From Seonamhaeicola sp. ML3 (lineage in GTDB: Bacteria > Bacteroidota > Bacteroidia > Flavobacteriales > Flavobacteriaceae): a DNA stretch of 64,000 bases. Below, one piece after another: positions 1 to 8,911 of this stretch (position 1 is its first letter; the number at the start of each line of letters is the position of its first letter). The notes below the pieces were generated by a model. It saw only the letters and a program-made list of their open reading frames with translations, did not search any database and had not been told where the DNA came from. Both the position numbers and the translations under genes were made by a program. Where the stretch lies: NCBI RefSeq assembly GCF_023273855.1, contig NZ_CP096884.1:3162001-3226000 (forward strand), given 5' to 3'.

Positions 1-2
1 CT

Positions 3-320
3 AGCGTATCCCCTAAAATGGCTGAAACACAAGACTTTTTCTTAGTATCTATTAACGAAGAATTAGATAAGCTAAAGGATGAACAGTCTCCAGAAACTAA
101 AAAATTAATTCAAGACGCTATGAAACGAATTGAAGTTCTGGAGAACGAATATGAATCTCTAAAAACAGATTTAATAGAAAGCGGTGATGACAATCGTGTC
201 ATTTATGCAATGATTTCCAACTTTCAAAATAGAATAGACGTCCTTAAAAACACACTTGAACAAGTAAATATCATTAAAGAATTTAAAAATCAATCACATG
301 AAACTAAAAATACCATTTAA
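3..320 (+). CDS. Anti-sigma factor C-terminal part (truncated by window edge)
   Basis: The reading frame is open to the left edge, so this is the 3' end of a longer gene; the ATG at 18 is probably internal (the frame reads SVSPKMAETQDFF through it). What is visible is an acidic, helical, coiled-coil-prone segment. In Flavobacteria such segments form the extracytoplasmic tail of a single-span anti-sigma factor encoded between an ECF sigma factor and a DUF4097 protein. The next gene overlaps it by 23 bp and is a DUF4097 protein, which supports the three-gene sigma/anti-sigma/DUF4097 operon. The membrane helix and sigma-binding part lie outside the window. The family assignment is by recollection and context. 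Confidence 0.7.
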   Translation, partial: SVSPKMAETQDFFLVSINEELDKLKDEQSPETKKLIQDAMKRIEVLENEYESLKTDLIESGDDNRVIYAMISNFQNRIDVLKNTLEQVNIIKEFKNQSHETKNTI

Positions 321-1380
321 GGCACTTCTGGTGTTAATTATGCTCCCAATGTTTGCTTTGGCCTCTGGTGGAGAAGGTAAATACACGAAGAAAAAAACCA
401 TTAACAAAGAATTTAATGTTAATGACAATGCCACTCTTAAAATAAACAGCAACTATGGCAATTTAGATGTTGTTACTTGGAAAGAGAATACTATTGCTTT
501 TGAAATTACAATAACAACTTCTGGTAATGATGAAGAAAACGTACAAGAAAAGCTAAACGGCATCACCGTGGAGTTTGATACCTCCCCTAGCCTTGTTTCC
601 GCCAGAACCAAGTTCAACAACAGCAAATCGAATTCTTGGTGGAACTGGAACAAGAAAAACAAAGTCAGTATTAATGTCCACTATTTAGTAAAAATACCCA
701 TAACCAATAATGTTGATTTAAATAATGATTATGGTAGCATCAATCTGGATAAACTTAAAGGAAATGCGAAGATAAGCTGTGATTATGGTAAGGTAACTGC
801 AAAAGAGCTTTTGGGCGATGAAAACAGTTTCAACTTCGACTATTCACAAAACTGTTATTTTGAGTATATAAAAAATGGTAAAATAAATGCCGATTACAGT
901 GGTTTCACTATTTCGAAAACAAATACCATCTCCATTAACGCAGATTACTCCAATTCTAAAATAGAATTTGCTGAAAATGTAGATTACAATTGTGATTATG
1001 GCAGCTTAAAAATTGACAAAGTCAATACACTTAATGGCAATGGGGATTACTTAACATTAGTAATTGGAGACCTATATCAAAATTTATACTTAAAAGCCGA
1101 CTATGGCGTAGTTAAAATTGCTCAAATAAATGAGAACACCAAAAATGTTTCTATCGGCGGAGACTATGTTGGCATAAAGCTAGGATACGCGCCAAACTAT
1201 AATTTCAACTTCGATATCAATCTAGATTATGCATCATTAAATAGTAGTGATTTGGAGTTTCTTTCTAAGAATATTGAATCCACATCAAAACACTACACAG
1301 GCTACCATGGAAAACCGTCTTCTGGAAACCTAATCAAAATCAATTCAGACTATGGAAATGTTTCCTTAAACAAAAATTAA
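298..1380 (+). CDS. Secreted DUF4097-type beta-repeat protein
   Basis: This is a 360-residue exported protein with a signal peptide at about residues 1-23. From about residue 140 to the C-terminus the motif [N/G/S/K]-x-D-Y-[G/S/A/V] recurs about every 20 residues, at least nine times (for example NNDYGSINL, NCDYGSLKI, KADYGVVKI). This pattern is expected of a right-handed beta-solenoid such as DUF4097/adhesin-like folds. It overlaps the anti-sigma gene by 23 bp, so the two are translationally coupled. Such proteins are usually envelope-stress-operon members of unknown biochemical role. A hairpin with a T-run follows the stop codon. Confidence 0.75.
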   Translation: MKLKIPFKALLVLIMLPMFALASGGEGKYTKKKTINKEFNVNDNATLKINSNYGNLDVVTWKENTIAFEITITTSGNDEENVQEKLNGITVEFDTSPSLVSARTKFNNSKSNSWWNWNKKNKVSINVHYLVKIPITNNVDLNNDYGSINLDKLKGNAKISCDYGKVTAKELLGDENSFNFDYSQNCYFEYIKNGKINADYSGFTISKTNTISINADYSNSKIEFAENVDYNCDYGSLKIDKVNTLNGNGDYLTLVIGDLYQNLYLKADYGVVKIAQINENTKNVSIGGDYVGIKLGYAPNYNFNFDINLDYASLNSSDLEFLSKNIESTSKHYTGYHGKPSSGNLIKINSDYGNVSLNKN

Positions 1381-1421
1381 TTCATCAATCAAAAAACGAA
1401 CATCAAGAACCATAGAGAGAA

Positions 1422-1447
1422 AAGTCGCTTAAATAGTGACTTTTTTT
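1422..1447 (+). terminator. Intrinsic terminator after the DUF4097 gene
   Basis: AGTCGC (1423-1428) pairs with GTGACT (1436-1441) across a 7-nt loop, with one G-U pair, followed by seven T. It lies 40 bp past the stop and just touches the 3' end of the convergent transporter gene. Confidence 0.65.
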
Positions 1448-2831
1448 ATGGTTTCTCTGTTTTAAGAACTCTGTAAAGCAAGAAAACTCCAGACATAAAA
1501 AAGAGTATTAAAAATAAAATCGCATTTCGCATGCTTCCAGTTATCTGAGCAACAAAACCATATAAAAACGTCCCTATCACAATACCAATTTTCTCAGCAA
1601 CATCATAAAAACTAAAGAAGGAAGTGGTATCTGTTGTTTCGGGTAAAAATTTCGAATACGTAGACCTCGAAAGCGCTTGAATGCCACCCATTACTATACC
1701 AACAAAACCTGCAGCAATATAAAAATCTGTTGGCGTAATTAAAAAGTAGGCAAAAACACAAATACAAACCCACAACATGTTAATTACAATTAAAGTTTTG
1801 ATGTTACCAAAGGCTTTAGAAGCTCTTGCGGTAGCATAAGCCCCTAAAACAGCGACTAACTGAATAACCAATATACTCACTATTAAACCTATTGTCCGTT
1901 CATCATCAGATCCCCAATCTATTTCTTCTTCGCCAAAATAAGTAGCAATGAGCATAACCGTTTGTACAGCCATACTATAAACAAAAAACGCTACTAAGTA
2001 ACGCTTTAACTTAGGTTGATTTAATAGTTGATGCCATACTTGTTTAAGCTCTTGAAAACCATTAAAGATGATATTTTTACTATCCGTATTTTCTTTTTTA
2101 TTGCCTTTAGGTAAATGGAAAAAAGTATATTGACTAAAGAGCATCCACCATGTACCTACAGTGACAAACGAGGCTTTCATGGCTTCTATAGAAGCGCTCC
2201 CTTTAGCTTTCTCGGTAGCTTCTTTAATTAAAGTCTCATTTCCTGTTTCTGTGATACTTTCTGGAATGCTGGTATCAAAACCAAAAATATCTGGAAACAT
2301 GACCATAGCCAGATTAATAACCAACAAGATTACACTACCTATGTAGCCCATCGAAAATCCTTTAGCACTTATTTCATCTTGTTGATGCTCGAAAGCCACA
2401 TCTGGTAAATACGAATTATTAATGGCAAAACTTACCCAAAACCCTACTAAACCAAAAAAATAGCATAACAAACTAAAGTATATATTATCCAGAGAAAACC
2501 AGTATAAACCAATACAGGAAAACCCACCCAAATAACAGAAAAACTTCATGAAGATGCGTTTATTACCTATATAGTCTGCTACCCCTGAAACTAAAGGCGT
2601 AACCAAAGCAATAAATACAAAAGCCAAAGAGGTCGTGTAACTAATTAAAGGCGCACGCTCGATTTCGCCTCCAAATACTATTATTTTTTCTATTCCGGCT
2701 TTTCTGAATATAGCGCCATAAAAAATAGGGAACACAGCCGAAGCTATGACCAAGCTATACACAGAATTTGCCCAGTCGTAAAAGGCCCAAGCATTGAGTA
2801 GTTTTTTACTACCTTTTTCTAATACTTTCAT
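1446..2831 (-). CDS. UMF1/Atg22-like MFS transporter
   Basis: This is a polytopic membrane protein of about 461 residues with roughly 12 hydrophobic segments. The N-terminal WAFYDWANSVYSLVI block is the signature of the UMF1 branch of the major facilitator superfamily (Atg22-like). Bacterial members have unknown substrates; the fungal relative exports vacuolar amino acids. A longer frame opens at 2876, but its extra 15 residues are encoded by a perfect terminator hairpin. The ATG at 2831, giving MKVLEKGSKKLLNAWAFYDW, matches the family's usual start. The initiation codon sits only 8 nt beyond that hairpin, which is unusual. Confidence 0.85.
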   Translation of the reverse strand: MKVLEKGSKKLLNAWAFYDWANSVYSLVIASAVFPIFYGAIFRKAGIEKIIVFGGEIERAPLISYTTSLAFVFIALVTPLVSGVADYIGNKRIFMKFFCYLGGFSCIGLYWFSLDNIYFSLLCYFFGLVGFWVSFAINNSYLPDVAFEHQQDEISAKGFSMGYIGSVILLVINLAMVMFPDIFGFDTSIPESITETGNETLIKEATEKAKGSASIEAMKASFVTVGTWWMLFSQYTFFHLPKGNKKENTDSKNIIFNGFQELKQVWHQLLNQPKLKRYLVAFFVYSMAVQTVMLIATYFGEEEIDWGSDDERTIGLIVSILVIQLVAVLGAYATARASKAFGNIKTLIVINMLWVCICVFAYFLITPTDFYIAAGFVGIVMGGIQALSRSTYSKFLPETTDTTSFFSFYDVAEKIGIVIGTFLYGFVAQITGSMRNAILFLILFFMSGVFLLYRVLKTEKP

Positions 2832-2832
2832 A

Positions 2833-2864
2833 ATAAAAAAGCTGCTCTTTTTTTGAGCAGCTCC
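2833..2864 (-). terminator. Intrinsic terminator of the M48 gene, abutting the next start codon
   Basis: On the minus strand AGCTGCTC (2862-2855) pairs perfectly with GAGCAGCT (2847-2840) across a 7-A loop, followed by TTTTTTATT. It lies between the M48 peptidase stop and the transporter ATG at 2831. Confidence 0.85.
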
Positions 2865-2892
2865 TAAATTAATCAAATATTTTTTATAAGAA

Positions 2893-3723
2893 TCAATATT
2901 TCCCCAGTGGTTTAAAAGAACTTACACCATACTTTTTAGCTTCTTCTTTAGCCTTAGGAGCTAATGCAGTTAAGTTAGCTATTCTAGTGTCGTTTGAAGG
3001 ATGTGTACTTAGAAATTCTGGTGGTGCCTGTCCCCCACTTTTAGCTTTCATACGCTTCCATAGTTCGGCTGCTTCGTCTGGGTTATAACCTGCAATAGCC
3101 ATTAATATAATACCAATCTTATCAGATTCTGTTTCATGACTTCTACTAAAAGGTAACATTACACCCAATTGACTTCCTATTCCATAGGCTTGATTAAACA
3201 TATTACGCTTTTGTTCATCCTGTATGGCTATATTACCTGCAACAGCTCCAATTTGTTGAAGCATACCAGCACTCATACGTTGTTGACCATGATTAGCTAA
3301 AGCATGAGCTACTTCATGCCCCATAATGGCTGCAATAGCAGTTTCATTTTCTGCAACTGGTAAAATACCAGTGTAAAAAACTATTTTTCCTCCAGGCATA
3401 CACCATGCATTAACCGTATTGTCATTTACCAAATTGTACTCCCATTTGTAATCTTTTAAATATCCCGGATGACCATTGGCATTAAGCCATCTTTCTGCTG
3501 CTACTGCTATACGCTGACCTACTCGTTTGATCATTTCTGCATCTCTAGAACCTGTAACAACATTATTATCTGTTAAAAATTGGTCATATTGCGCAAAAGC
3601 CATGGGAAACAATTGCGAATTAGGAACTAATGCTATAGTTTTTTTTCCCGTAAAAGGATTCATAGCACAAGCTACACACAAAGCCACTACTCCAATCAGT
3701 ATTGATATATTTCTTAATTTCAT
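2893..3723 (-). CDS. M48 family zinc metallopeptidase lipoprotein (LoiP/BepA-like)
   Basis: This is a 276-residue lipoprotein protease. The N-terminus is a lipoprotein-type signal with a candidate acylated Cys19. The zinc motif HEVAH is at residues 136-140, and the downstream ExxSD (Glu197) supplies the third metal ligand. The protein has no membrane spans other than the signal, which resembles the periplasmic LoiP/YggG group rather than HtpX. The family degrades misfolded envelope proteins. The gene is followed by its own strong terminator and is transcribed away from msrB. Confidence 0.9.
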   Translation of the reverse strand: MKLRNISILIGVVALCVACAMNPFTGKKTIALVPNSQLFPMAFAQYDQFLTDNNVVTGSRDAEMIKRVGQRIAVAAERWLNANGHPGYLKDYKWEYNLVNDNTVNAWCMPGGKIVFYTGILPVAENETAIAAIMGHEVAHALANHGQQRMSAGMLQQIGAVAGNIAIQDEQKRNMFNQAYGIGSQLGVMLPFSRSHETESDKIGIILMAIAGYNPDEAAELWKRMKAKSGGQAPPEFLSTHPSNDTRIANLTALAPKAKEEAKKYGVSSFKPLGKY

Positions 3724-3875
3724 TTTAGTAAGTTTATTTTACATAAAAATACAAAATTGTATTTTCATATCTCTTAGACACTTAAAATTTAAAATAGTCA
3801 CAATAAAATTAATCAATAACTCAATTAATTCGTTATGAATAAATAATTCTTCCGACTTAAAAAAGAAACACAAAG

Positions 3876-4355
3876 ATGAAAAATATAATTGTCATTATTA
3901 TCTGTACGCTATTGTTTAATTGTAAATCTTCCGCACAGGATAAAGAGACCAAGAAGGAAGTATTTGAAATTAATAAAACTGAAGCTGAGTGGAAAGAGCA
4001 ACTATCTGACATGGAATTTTACGTTTTGAGAGAAGCGGGCACTGAACGTCCGTTTTCCAGTGCCCTAAACAAAAACTATAAAGATGGTGTCTACGTTTGT
4101 AAAGCCTGTGAAACCCCACTTTTTAAAAGTGAACATAAATTTGACTCTGGTACAGGGTGGCCAAGTTTCGATAGAGAAATTGAAGGTAATGTAGCCTATA
4201 CTACCGACTATAAAATAGGCTATGCAAGGACCGAAGAACATTGTGCTACTTGCGGCGGACATCTTGGACATGTTTTTAATGATGGCCCTAGAAAGACTAC
4301 AGGAAAGCGACATTGCATTAACGGCGTATCGTTAAAGTTTATACCTAATAAATAG
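3876..4355 (+). CDS. msrB: Peptide-methionine (R)-S-oxide reductase, lipoprotein form
   Basis: The protein has 159 residues. Residues 1-16 form a lipoprotein signal (LLFNC, Cys16), so the enzyme is probably anchored in the periplasm. The SelR/MsrB domain follows: zinc-binding cysteine pairs Cys75/Cys78 (CKAC) and Cys123/Cys126 (CATC), the GTGWPSF substrate loop, HLGHVF, and the catalytic Cys147 in RHCINGVSLKF. It reduces methionine-R-sulfoxide in oxidised proteins. It lies next to an envelope protease and is plausibly part of envelope protein repair, though that is inference. The next gene begins 13 nt after the stop. Confidence 0.95.
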   Translation: MKNIIVIIICTLLFNCKSSAQDKETKKEVFEINKTEAEWKEQLSDMEFYVLREAGTERPFSSALNKNYKDGVYVCKACETPLFKSEHKFDSGTGWPSFDREIEGNVAYTTDYKIGYARTEEHCATCGGHLGHVFNDGPRKTTGKRHCINGVSLKFIPNK

Positions 4356-4368
4356 TTGTTTTTATTAA

Positions 4369-4920
4369 ATGGAAAGCTATTTATCTAGTATTAAAAAACA
4401 ATTCAACTATTACAAGAGTCTAGGAGACAAAACCATAGAACAACTTAGCTTAGAAGAACTGAGAAAAGAATTCAGTACAGATTCTAATTCTATTGCAATT
4501 ATAGTTAAACATTTAGCTGGCAACATGCTAAGCCGATGGACTAACTTTTTAACTGAAGACGGAGAGAAAACTTGGAGGAATCGAGATTCTGAATTTGAAG
4601 CTGACTATGCCTCAAAAAATGAATTAATTGAACATTGGGACAAAGGCTGGCACTGCCTGTTCGACGCACTTGATAGCATAACCAAAAATGACTTAGAAAG
4701 GATCGTTTACATTAGAAATCAAGGACATACCGTAACTGAGGCCATTAATAGGCAATTAGCACACTATTCCTATCATATAGGGCAGATTGTATTTTTAGGC
4801 AAATTGATTAAAGGAAATCATTGGCAATCACTTTCCATACCAAAAGGAAAATCAAAAAGCTATAATCAGGAAAAATTTGCAAAAGAGAAATCAAAGAAAC
4901 ATTTTACAGATGACCTATAA
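4369..4920 (+). CDS. DinB-superfamily protein (DUF1572)
   Basis: This 183-residue soluble four-helix protein has the DinB-type metal triad spaced as expected: His48 (IVKHLAGN) and His132/His136 (AHYSYHIGQI). DUF1572 members are close to bacillithiol-transferase-like DinB proteins, but the substrate cannot be told from sequence. It starts 13 nt after msrB and probably shares its transcript; the message ends at a strong hairpin just past the stop. The C-terminal 25 residues are lysine-rich and less conserved-looking. Confidence 0.85.
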   Translation: MESYLSSIKKQFNYYKSLGDKTIEQLSLEELRKEFSTDSNSIAIIVKHLAGNMLSRWTNFLTEDGEKTWRNRDSEFEADYASKNELIEHWDKGWHCLFDALDSITKNDLERIVYIRNQGHTVTEAINRQLAHYSYHIGQIVFLGKLIKGNHWQSLSIPKGKSKSYNQEKFAKEKSKKHFTDDL

Positions 4921-4921
4921 A

Positions 4922-4950
4922 AAAACCTCCTTTAATCAGGAGGTTTTTTT
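4922..4950. terminator. Bidirectional terminator between DUF1572 and the NTF2-like gene
   Basis: AACCTCC (4924-4930) pairs with GGAGGTT (4939-4945) across an 8-nt loop. A-run and T-run flank it on both sides, so it can serve both convergent genes. Confidence 0.85.
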
Positions 4951-4971
4951 GAGAGTAACAGCCTTTAAATT

Positions 4972-5913
4972 TTATTTTGCATCGAGAACTTTAGTACTAA
5001 AGTAGCCGATAGATCTAATAATCATTCCATCATCATTAAAATCATGAGTGTACATGGCAGGCATTACAATCTTTTTCTTATCAGACTTTCTAATCAGTCT
5101 GAAATTCCACCAGGATTGTACGGTCATGCCATCACCTATTTCGTAATGTAGTAAATCTGGATAGCCTACCACATCAATACTTTCAATTTCAAAATTTTCC
5201 AGAAAGCCTTTATTTCGCTCTTTAATTTCATCTAATGTTGCCCGTTCACCAACTGGCATTTCCAAACTTCTAAAAGAGGCTTTTTCATCAAAAAAACTGT
5301 AGGCTTTTTCTAAATCCATGTTTTCAAAAGCAGCCATCATGATTCTAACTTTGTTGATGTATTCGTGTTGATTATAAAGCGTTCCGTTGGTTCTTTCTGC
5401 AAAGCCCGATCTTAATTCGTCGAACACGGTACCATCATCATAAGTAATCATGGTTTCTATTTTATTGTCTTTGTTTACAACAAATAACCTGTGTAGCGGC
5501 ATATTTAACTTTACCCCCGTTTTATTGTGTACACCTTTTAATTGATCCCAAGTTTGTACCCAAACCTTATCGTCTTTATTATCTTTCTTATAGTGTAATG
5601 CGTCTGGGTAAGCCCCTCTAAAACGTTCTAAACTTAAATAAGAAGCATTGTTTACCCAAAAAATGGATTGTCGTAAAGTGGTTGCTTTGTCGGTTCCTTT
5701 GGCATCAGGATTAGAGTTCATTCCATTAAAGGCCTTAAAATTGTCGGCCAACAAACTTTTAAGGGTTGTTGTGTCTCCTTTTATAAAGGCTTGTTGAGCT
5801 TTTTCTGCCGTTTCAATCGCAGGGTGTTCTAAATAAATAGTACCGTTCTTTTTGGTTTGGGAATGGGAGATACTAAACAATAGTATCATACCCATGATAA
5901 TCGAATTTTTCAT
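4972..5913 (-). CDS. Secreted protein with two NTF2/SnoaL-like domains
   Basis: This 313-residue protein has a signal peptide (about residues 1-18, ending SHSQ). It contains two cone-shaped NTF2-like modules: one at about residues 30-165 (AQQAFIKGDTTTLKSLLADNF...) and a second at about 185-310 (MAAFENMDLEKAYSFFDEKA...), each starting with the helix typical of SnoaL-like/DUF4440 folds. No catalytic residues can be assigned. The family ranges from polyketide cyclases to binding proteins, so function is open. It appears monocistronic, with a terminator shared with the convergent upstream neighbour. Confidence 0.7.
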   Translation of the reverse strand: MKNSIIMGMILLFSISHSQTKKNGTIYLEHPAIETAEKAQQAFIKGDTTTLKSLLADNFKAFNGMNSNPDAKGTDKATTLRQSIFWVNNASYLSLERFRGAYPDALHYKKDNKDDKVWVQTWDQLKGVHNKTGVKLNMPLHRLFVVNKDNKIETMITYDDGTVFDELRSGFAERTNGTLYNQHEYINKVRIMMAAFENMDLEKAYSFFDEKASFRSLEMPVGERATLDEIKERNKGFLENFEIESIDVVGYPDLLHYEIGDGMTVQSWWNFRLIRKSDKKKIVMPAMYTHDFNDDGMIIRSIGYFSTKVLDAK

Positions 5914-6019
5914 TTTGAATAAATTTTGGTTAGTTATATTCCTTCAATTTACTCAAAATAACTGACAATAGGCAATTCGAATCAATATAAATGATTAAAA
6001 ATCAATATTATAAATAAAA

Positions 6020-7303
6020 TTACATCGTATTTCTTTTCTTAAAGGGCCGAATAATTAATCGTGCTTCCCTATCAAAACGCACATAATTGTAGACCCAATT
6101 AACAAACACCACCATTCGGTTTCTAAACCCAATTAGAAAGAATAAATGAACAAACATCCACACGTACCAAGCAAATACACCTTGGAATTTCCAGTTTTTT
6201 AAATCTACAACTGCTTTATTTCTTCCAATTGTTGCCATGGCCCCTTTATCTTTATATGAAAAAGGTTTAAGCGGTTTATTTTCTATTAAATTCAATAGAT
6301 TATTTCCAAGTTGTTCCCCTTGCTGAATAGCAGGTTGTGCCATCATGGGCAAACCATCAGGACATTCATCTGTTCTCATACAGGCAATATCACCAATAGC
6401 AAAAATATGTTCAAAACCTTTTACTTGACTATATTGATTTACTACTATCCTGTTGCCTCTAGTAACATAATCTTCGCCATCTACCCCTTTAATAGTAGCG
6501 CCTTTAACACCAGCAGCCCAAACTAAAGTTGCAGTTTCAAAAGTTAAATCTGTGTTAGTTGTAACTGTTCTTCCATTATAATTGGTAACCCTAACATTTT
6601 TCCAAATATTAACCCCTAGTTTTTCCAGAAAATCCTCTGCTTTTTCTGAAGCCTTTGCACTCATACCCTTCAAAATACAATCTCCAGCTTGTATGATATG
6701 AATCTGTGCCAAACGCGTATCTAAGTCAGGGTAATCCTTAGGCAAAATACCCTTTTTTATTTCAGCTAATGCGCCTGCTAACTCAACACCAGTAGGCCCT
6801 CCTCCCACAATTACAAAATTCATCAGAGCGTTTCGTTCATTTAAATCTGAAGTTAATAGGGCATCTTCAAAATTTTCAAGAATTAAGCTTCGTAAATTAA
6901 GAGATTGTGGTATGGTTTTCATAGCCATACTGTACTTTTCGATTTCAGAATTCCCGAAATAATTAGTGCTTGAACCAGAGGCTATTACTAAATAATCGAA
7001 CTTTAGAGTTCCTATATTGGTCTTGAGTTTATTTTTATTGGTATCTATGGACTCAACATTAGCCAATCTGAAATAGAAATTAGGAAAATCTTTTAAAATC
7101 TTCCTAATAGGGTAAGCAATAGAATCTGGCTCCAATCCCCCTGTAGACACTTGATATAATAAAGGCTGAAACGTATGATAATTGTGCTTATCCAGCAATA
7201 CCACCTGCACCTCTTGCTTTGAAAGTTTTTTGGCTAAAGCTACCCCAGCAAAACCGCCGCCAATAATCACAATTCTAGGGAAACTTGTTCTTGGAATATT
7301 CAT
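6020..7303 (-). CDS. Type II NADH:quinone oxidoreductase-like FAD enzyme
   Basis: The protein has 427 residues. An FAD-binding GGGFAG motif lies at residues 15-20 and a second NAD-binding Rossmann motif GGGPTGVELAG at about 167-177. GDIACM near residue 300 is the second FAD contact. The C-terminal about 60 residues are amphipathic and hydrophobic (FAWYVWMFVHLFFLIGF), as in NDH-2 enzymes that sit on the inner face of the membrane. The family transfers electrons from NADH to menaquinone without pumping protons. The 106-bp gap to lpdA is a divergent promoter region. Confidence 0.88.
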   Translation of the reverse strand: MNIPRTSFPRIVIIGGGFAGVALAKKLSKQEVQVVLLDKHNYHTFQPLLYQVSTGGLEPDSIAYPIRKILKDFPNFYFRLANVESIDTNKNKLKTNIGTLKFDYLVIASGSSTNYFGNSEIEKYSMAMKTIPQSLNLRSLILENFEDALLTSDLNERNALMNFVIVGGGPTGVELAGALAEIKKGILPKDYPDLDTRLAQIHIIQAGDCILKGMSAKASEKAEDFLEKLGVNIWKNVRVTNYNGRTVTTNTDLTFETATLVWAAGVKGATIKGVDGEDYVTRGNRIVVNQYSQVKGFEHIFAIGDIACMRTDECPDGLPMMAQPAIQQGEQLGNNLLNLIENKPLKPFSYKDKGAMATIGRNKAVVDLKNWKFQGVFAWYVWMFVHLFFLIGFRNRMVVFVNWVYNYVRFDREARLIIRPFKKRNTM

Positions 7304-7383
7304 ATAATTATGCTTGCATTACAAAGGTAATAAATCGCACAAATTTTATAGTGTTCTTAATTCTTTATTCGATTTCGATTTTG

Positions 7384-7391
7384 TAAATTTG
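7384..7391 (+). promoter_or_regulatory. Candidate -7 element upstream of lpdA
   Basis: TAAATTTG fits the Bacteroidota -7 consensus TAnnTTTG and lies 18 nt before the lpdA ATG. No clear -33 TTG at standard spacing was seen. Confidence 0.5.
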
Positions 7392-7409
7392 CTGCTTAAA
7401 TTTTAGCAC

Positions 7410-8786
7410 ATGAGTAAATACGATATTATAGTACTTGGAAGCGGTCCAGGTGGTTATGTTACGGCAATAAGAGCCTCTCAATTAGGTTTTAAAACTGCCA
7501 TTGTTGAGAAAGAAAGTTTAGGCGGTGTTTGTTTAAATTGGGGTTGTATTCCAACAAAGGCACTATTAAAATCAGCACAAGTATTTGAATATCTGAAACA
7601 TGCAGAAGATTACGGTTTAAAAGTTAAAGATGCAGAACACGATTTTGATGCTGTTGTAAAACGTAGTCGTGGTGTTGCTAATGGTATGAGTAAGGGTATT
7701 GAGTTCTTGATGAAAAAGAACAAAATTGATGTTATTAGTGGTTACGGTACTCTTAAACCAGGCAAAAAAATTGATGTAGATGGAACTGTATACAGCGCAG
7801 ACCACATCATTATTGCTACTGGAGCTCGTTCTCGCGAACTACCAAGTTTACCACAAGACGGTAAAAAGGTTATTGGTTATAGAGAAGCTATGAGTTTAGA
7901 AAAGCAACCTAAGAAAATGATTGTAGTTGGTTCTGGTGCAATAGGTGTTGAATTTGCTTATTTCTACAACTCTATAGGTACCGAAGTTACTATCGTTGAA
8001 TATTTACCAAATATTGTTCCAGTTGAAGACGCCGATGTATCTAAACAATTAGAACGCTCATTTAAAAAGAACGGTGTTAAAATCATGACATCTGCCGAGG
8101 TAACAAATGTTGATACTTCAGGTAAAGGGGTTAAAGCTACAGTTAAAACTAAAAAAGGCGAAGAAATACTTGAAGCTGATGTTGTTTTATCTGCAGTTGG
8201 GATAAAAACAAACATTGAAAATATCGGTTTAGAAGATGTTGGTATTGTAGTCGATAGAGATAAAATTTTAGTCAATGATTTTTATCAAACCAACATTCCA
8301 GGATATTATGCCATTGGTGATGTAACTCCAGGTCAGGCATTAGCTCACGTTGCTTCTGCAGAAGGTATTTTATGTGTAGAGAAAATTGCAGGCATGCATG
8401 TTGAACCTATCGATTATGGAAACATCCCAGGATGTACCTACTGCTCACCTGAAATTGCATCGGTCGGTTTAACCGAACAACAAGCGAAAGATAAAGGCTT
8501 AGATATTAAAGTTGGAAAATTCCCATTCTCGGCATCTGGTAAAGCTAGTGCTGGAGGGAATAAAGATGGTTTTGTAAAAGTAATATTTGATGCCAAATAT
8601 GGCGAGTGGTTAGGATGCCATATGATTGGTGCTGGTGTTACCGATATGATTGCTGAAGCTGTAGTGGCCAGAAAACTAGAAACTACAGGACACGATGTTT
8701 TAAAAGCTGTTCACCCTCACCCAACAATGAGTGAAGCAGTTATGGAAGCTGTGGCAGATGCCTATGACGAGTGCATCCATATATAG
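7410..8786 (+). CDS. lpdA: Dihydrolipoyl dehydrogenase (E3)
   Basis: This 458-residue flavoprotein disulfide reductase reoxidises dihydrolipoamide in pyruvate and 2-oxoacid dehydrogenase complexes. Visible marks are: the FAD fold GSGPGG at residues 10-15; the redox-active pair Cys41/Cys46 in GGVCLNWGCIP; the NAD-binding GSGAIGVEF; and the active-site His437-Glu442 near the C-terminus in HPHPTMSEA. All catalytic residues are present. It stands alone, with no E1/E2 genes beside it. The stop codon is immediately followed by a palindromic repeat and a long terminator. Confidence 0.96.
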   Translation: MSKYDIIVLGSGPGGYVTAIRASQLGFKTAIVEKESLGGVCLNWGCIPTKALLKSAQVFEYLKHAEDYGLKVKDAEHDFDAVVKRSRGVANGMSKGIEFLMKKNKIDVISGYGTLKPGKKIDVDGTVYSADHIIIATGARSRELPSLPQDGKKVIGYREAMSLEKQPKKMIVVGSGAIGVEFAYFYNSIGTEVTIVEYLPNIVPVEDADVSKQLERSFKKNGVKIMTSAEVTNVDTSGKGVKATVKTKKGEEILEADVVLSAVGIKTNIENIGLEDVGIVVDRDKILVNDFYQTNIPGYYAIGDVTPGQALAHVASAEGILCVEKIAGMHVEPIDYGNIPGCTYCSPEIASVGLTEQQAKDKGLDIKVGKFPFSASGKASAGGNKDGFVKVIFDAKYGEWLGCHMIGAGVTDMIAEAVVARKLETTGHDVLKAVHPHPTMSEAVMEAVADAYDECIHI

Positions 8787-8813
8787 CCCCTCCTAACCTC
8801 CCCAAAGGGGAGG
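8787..8813 (+). repeat. Palindromic intergenic repeat, left copy
   Basis: The core CCTCCCCAAAGGGGAGG (8797-8813) is a perfect palindromic hairpin with a short loop, preceded by CCCCTCCTAA. An inverted second copy lies at 8912-8939. The cluster of G+C in AT-rich DNA and the paired arrangement suggest a dispersed REP/MITE-like repeat. Confidence 0.7.
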
Positions 8814-8843
8814 CACACTTACTCTTGGGTAAACAAAATATTT

Positions 8844-8890
8844 AAAAACAAAAACGGTTTATAAATTTTTTATAAACCGTTTTTGTTTTT
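8844..8890. terminator. Long bidirectional terminator between lpdA and aroQ
   Basis: A perfect 20-bp inverted repeat (8844-8863 with 8871-8890) encloses a 7-nt loop. The arms begin and end in A/T runs, so it terminates both convergent genes. Confidence 0.9.
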
Positions 8891-8911
8891 TTTGAATATA
8901 TGAGTGGAATA

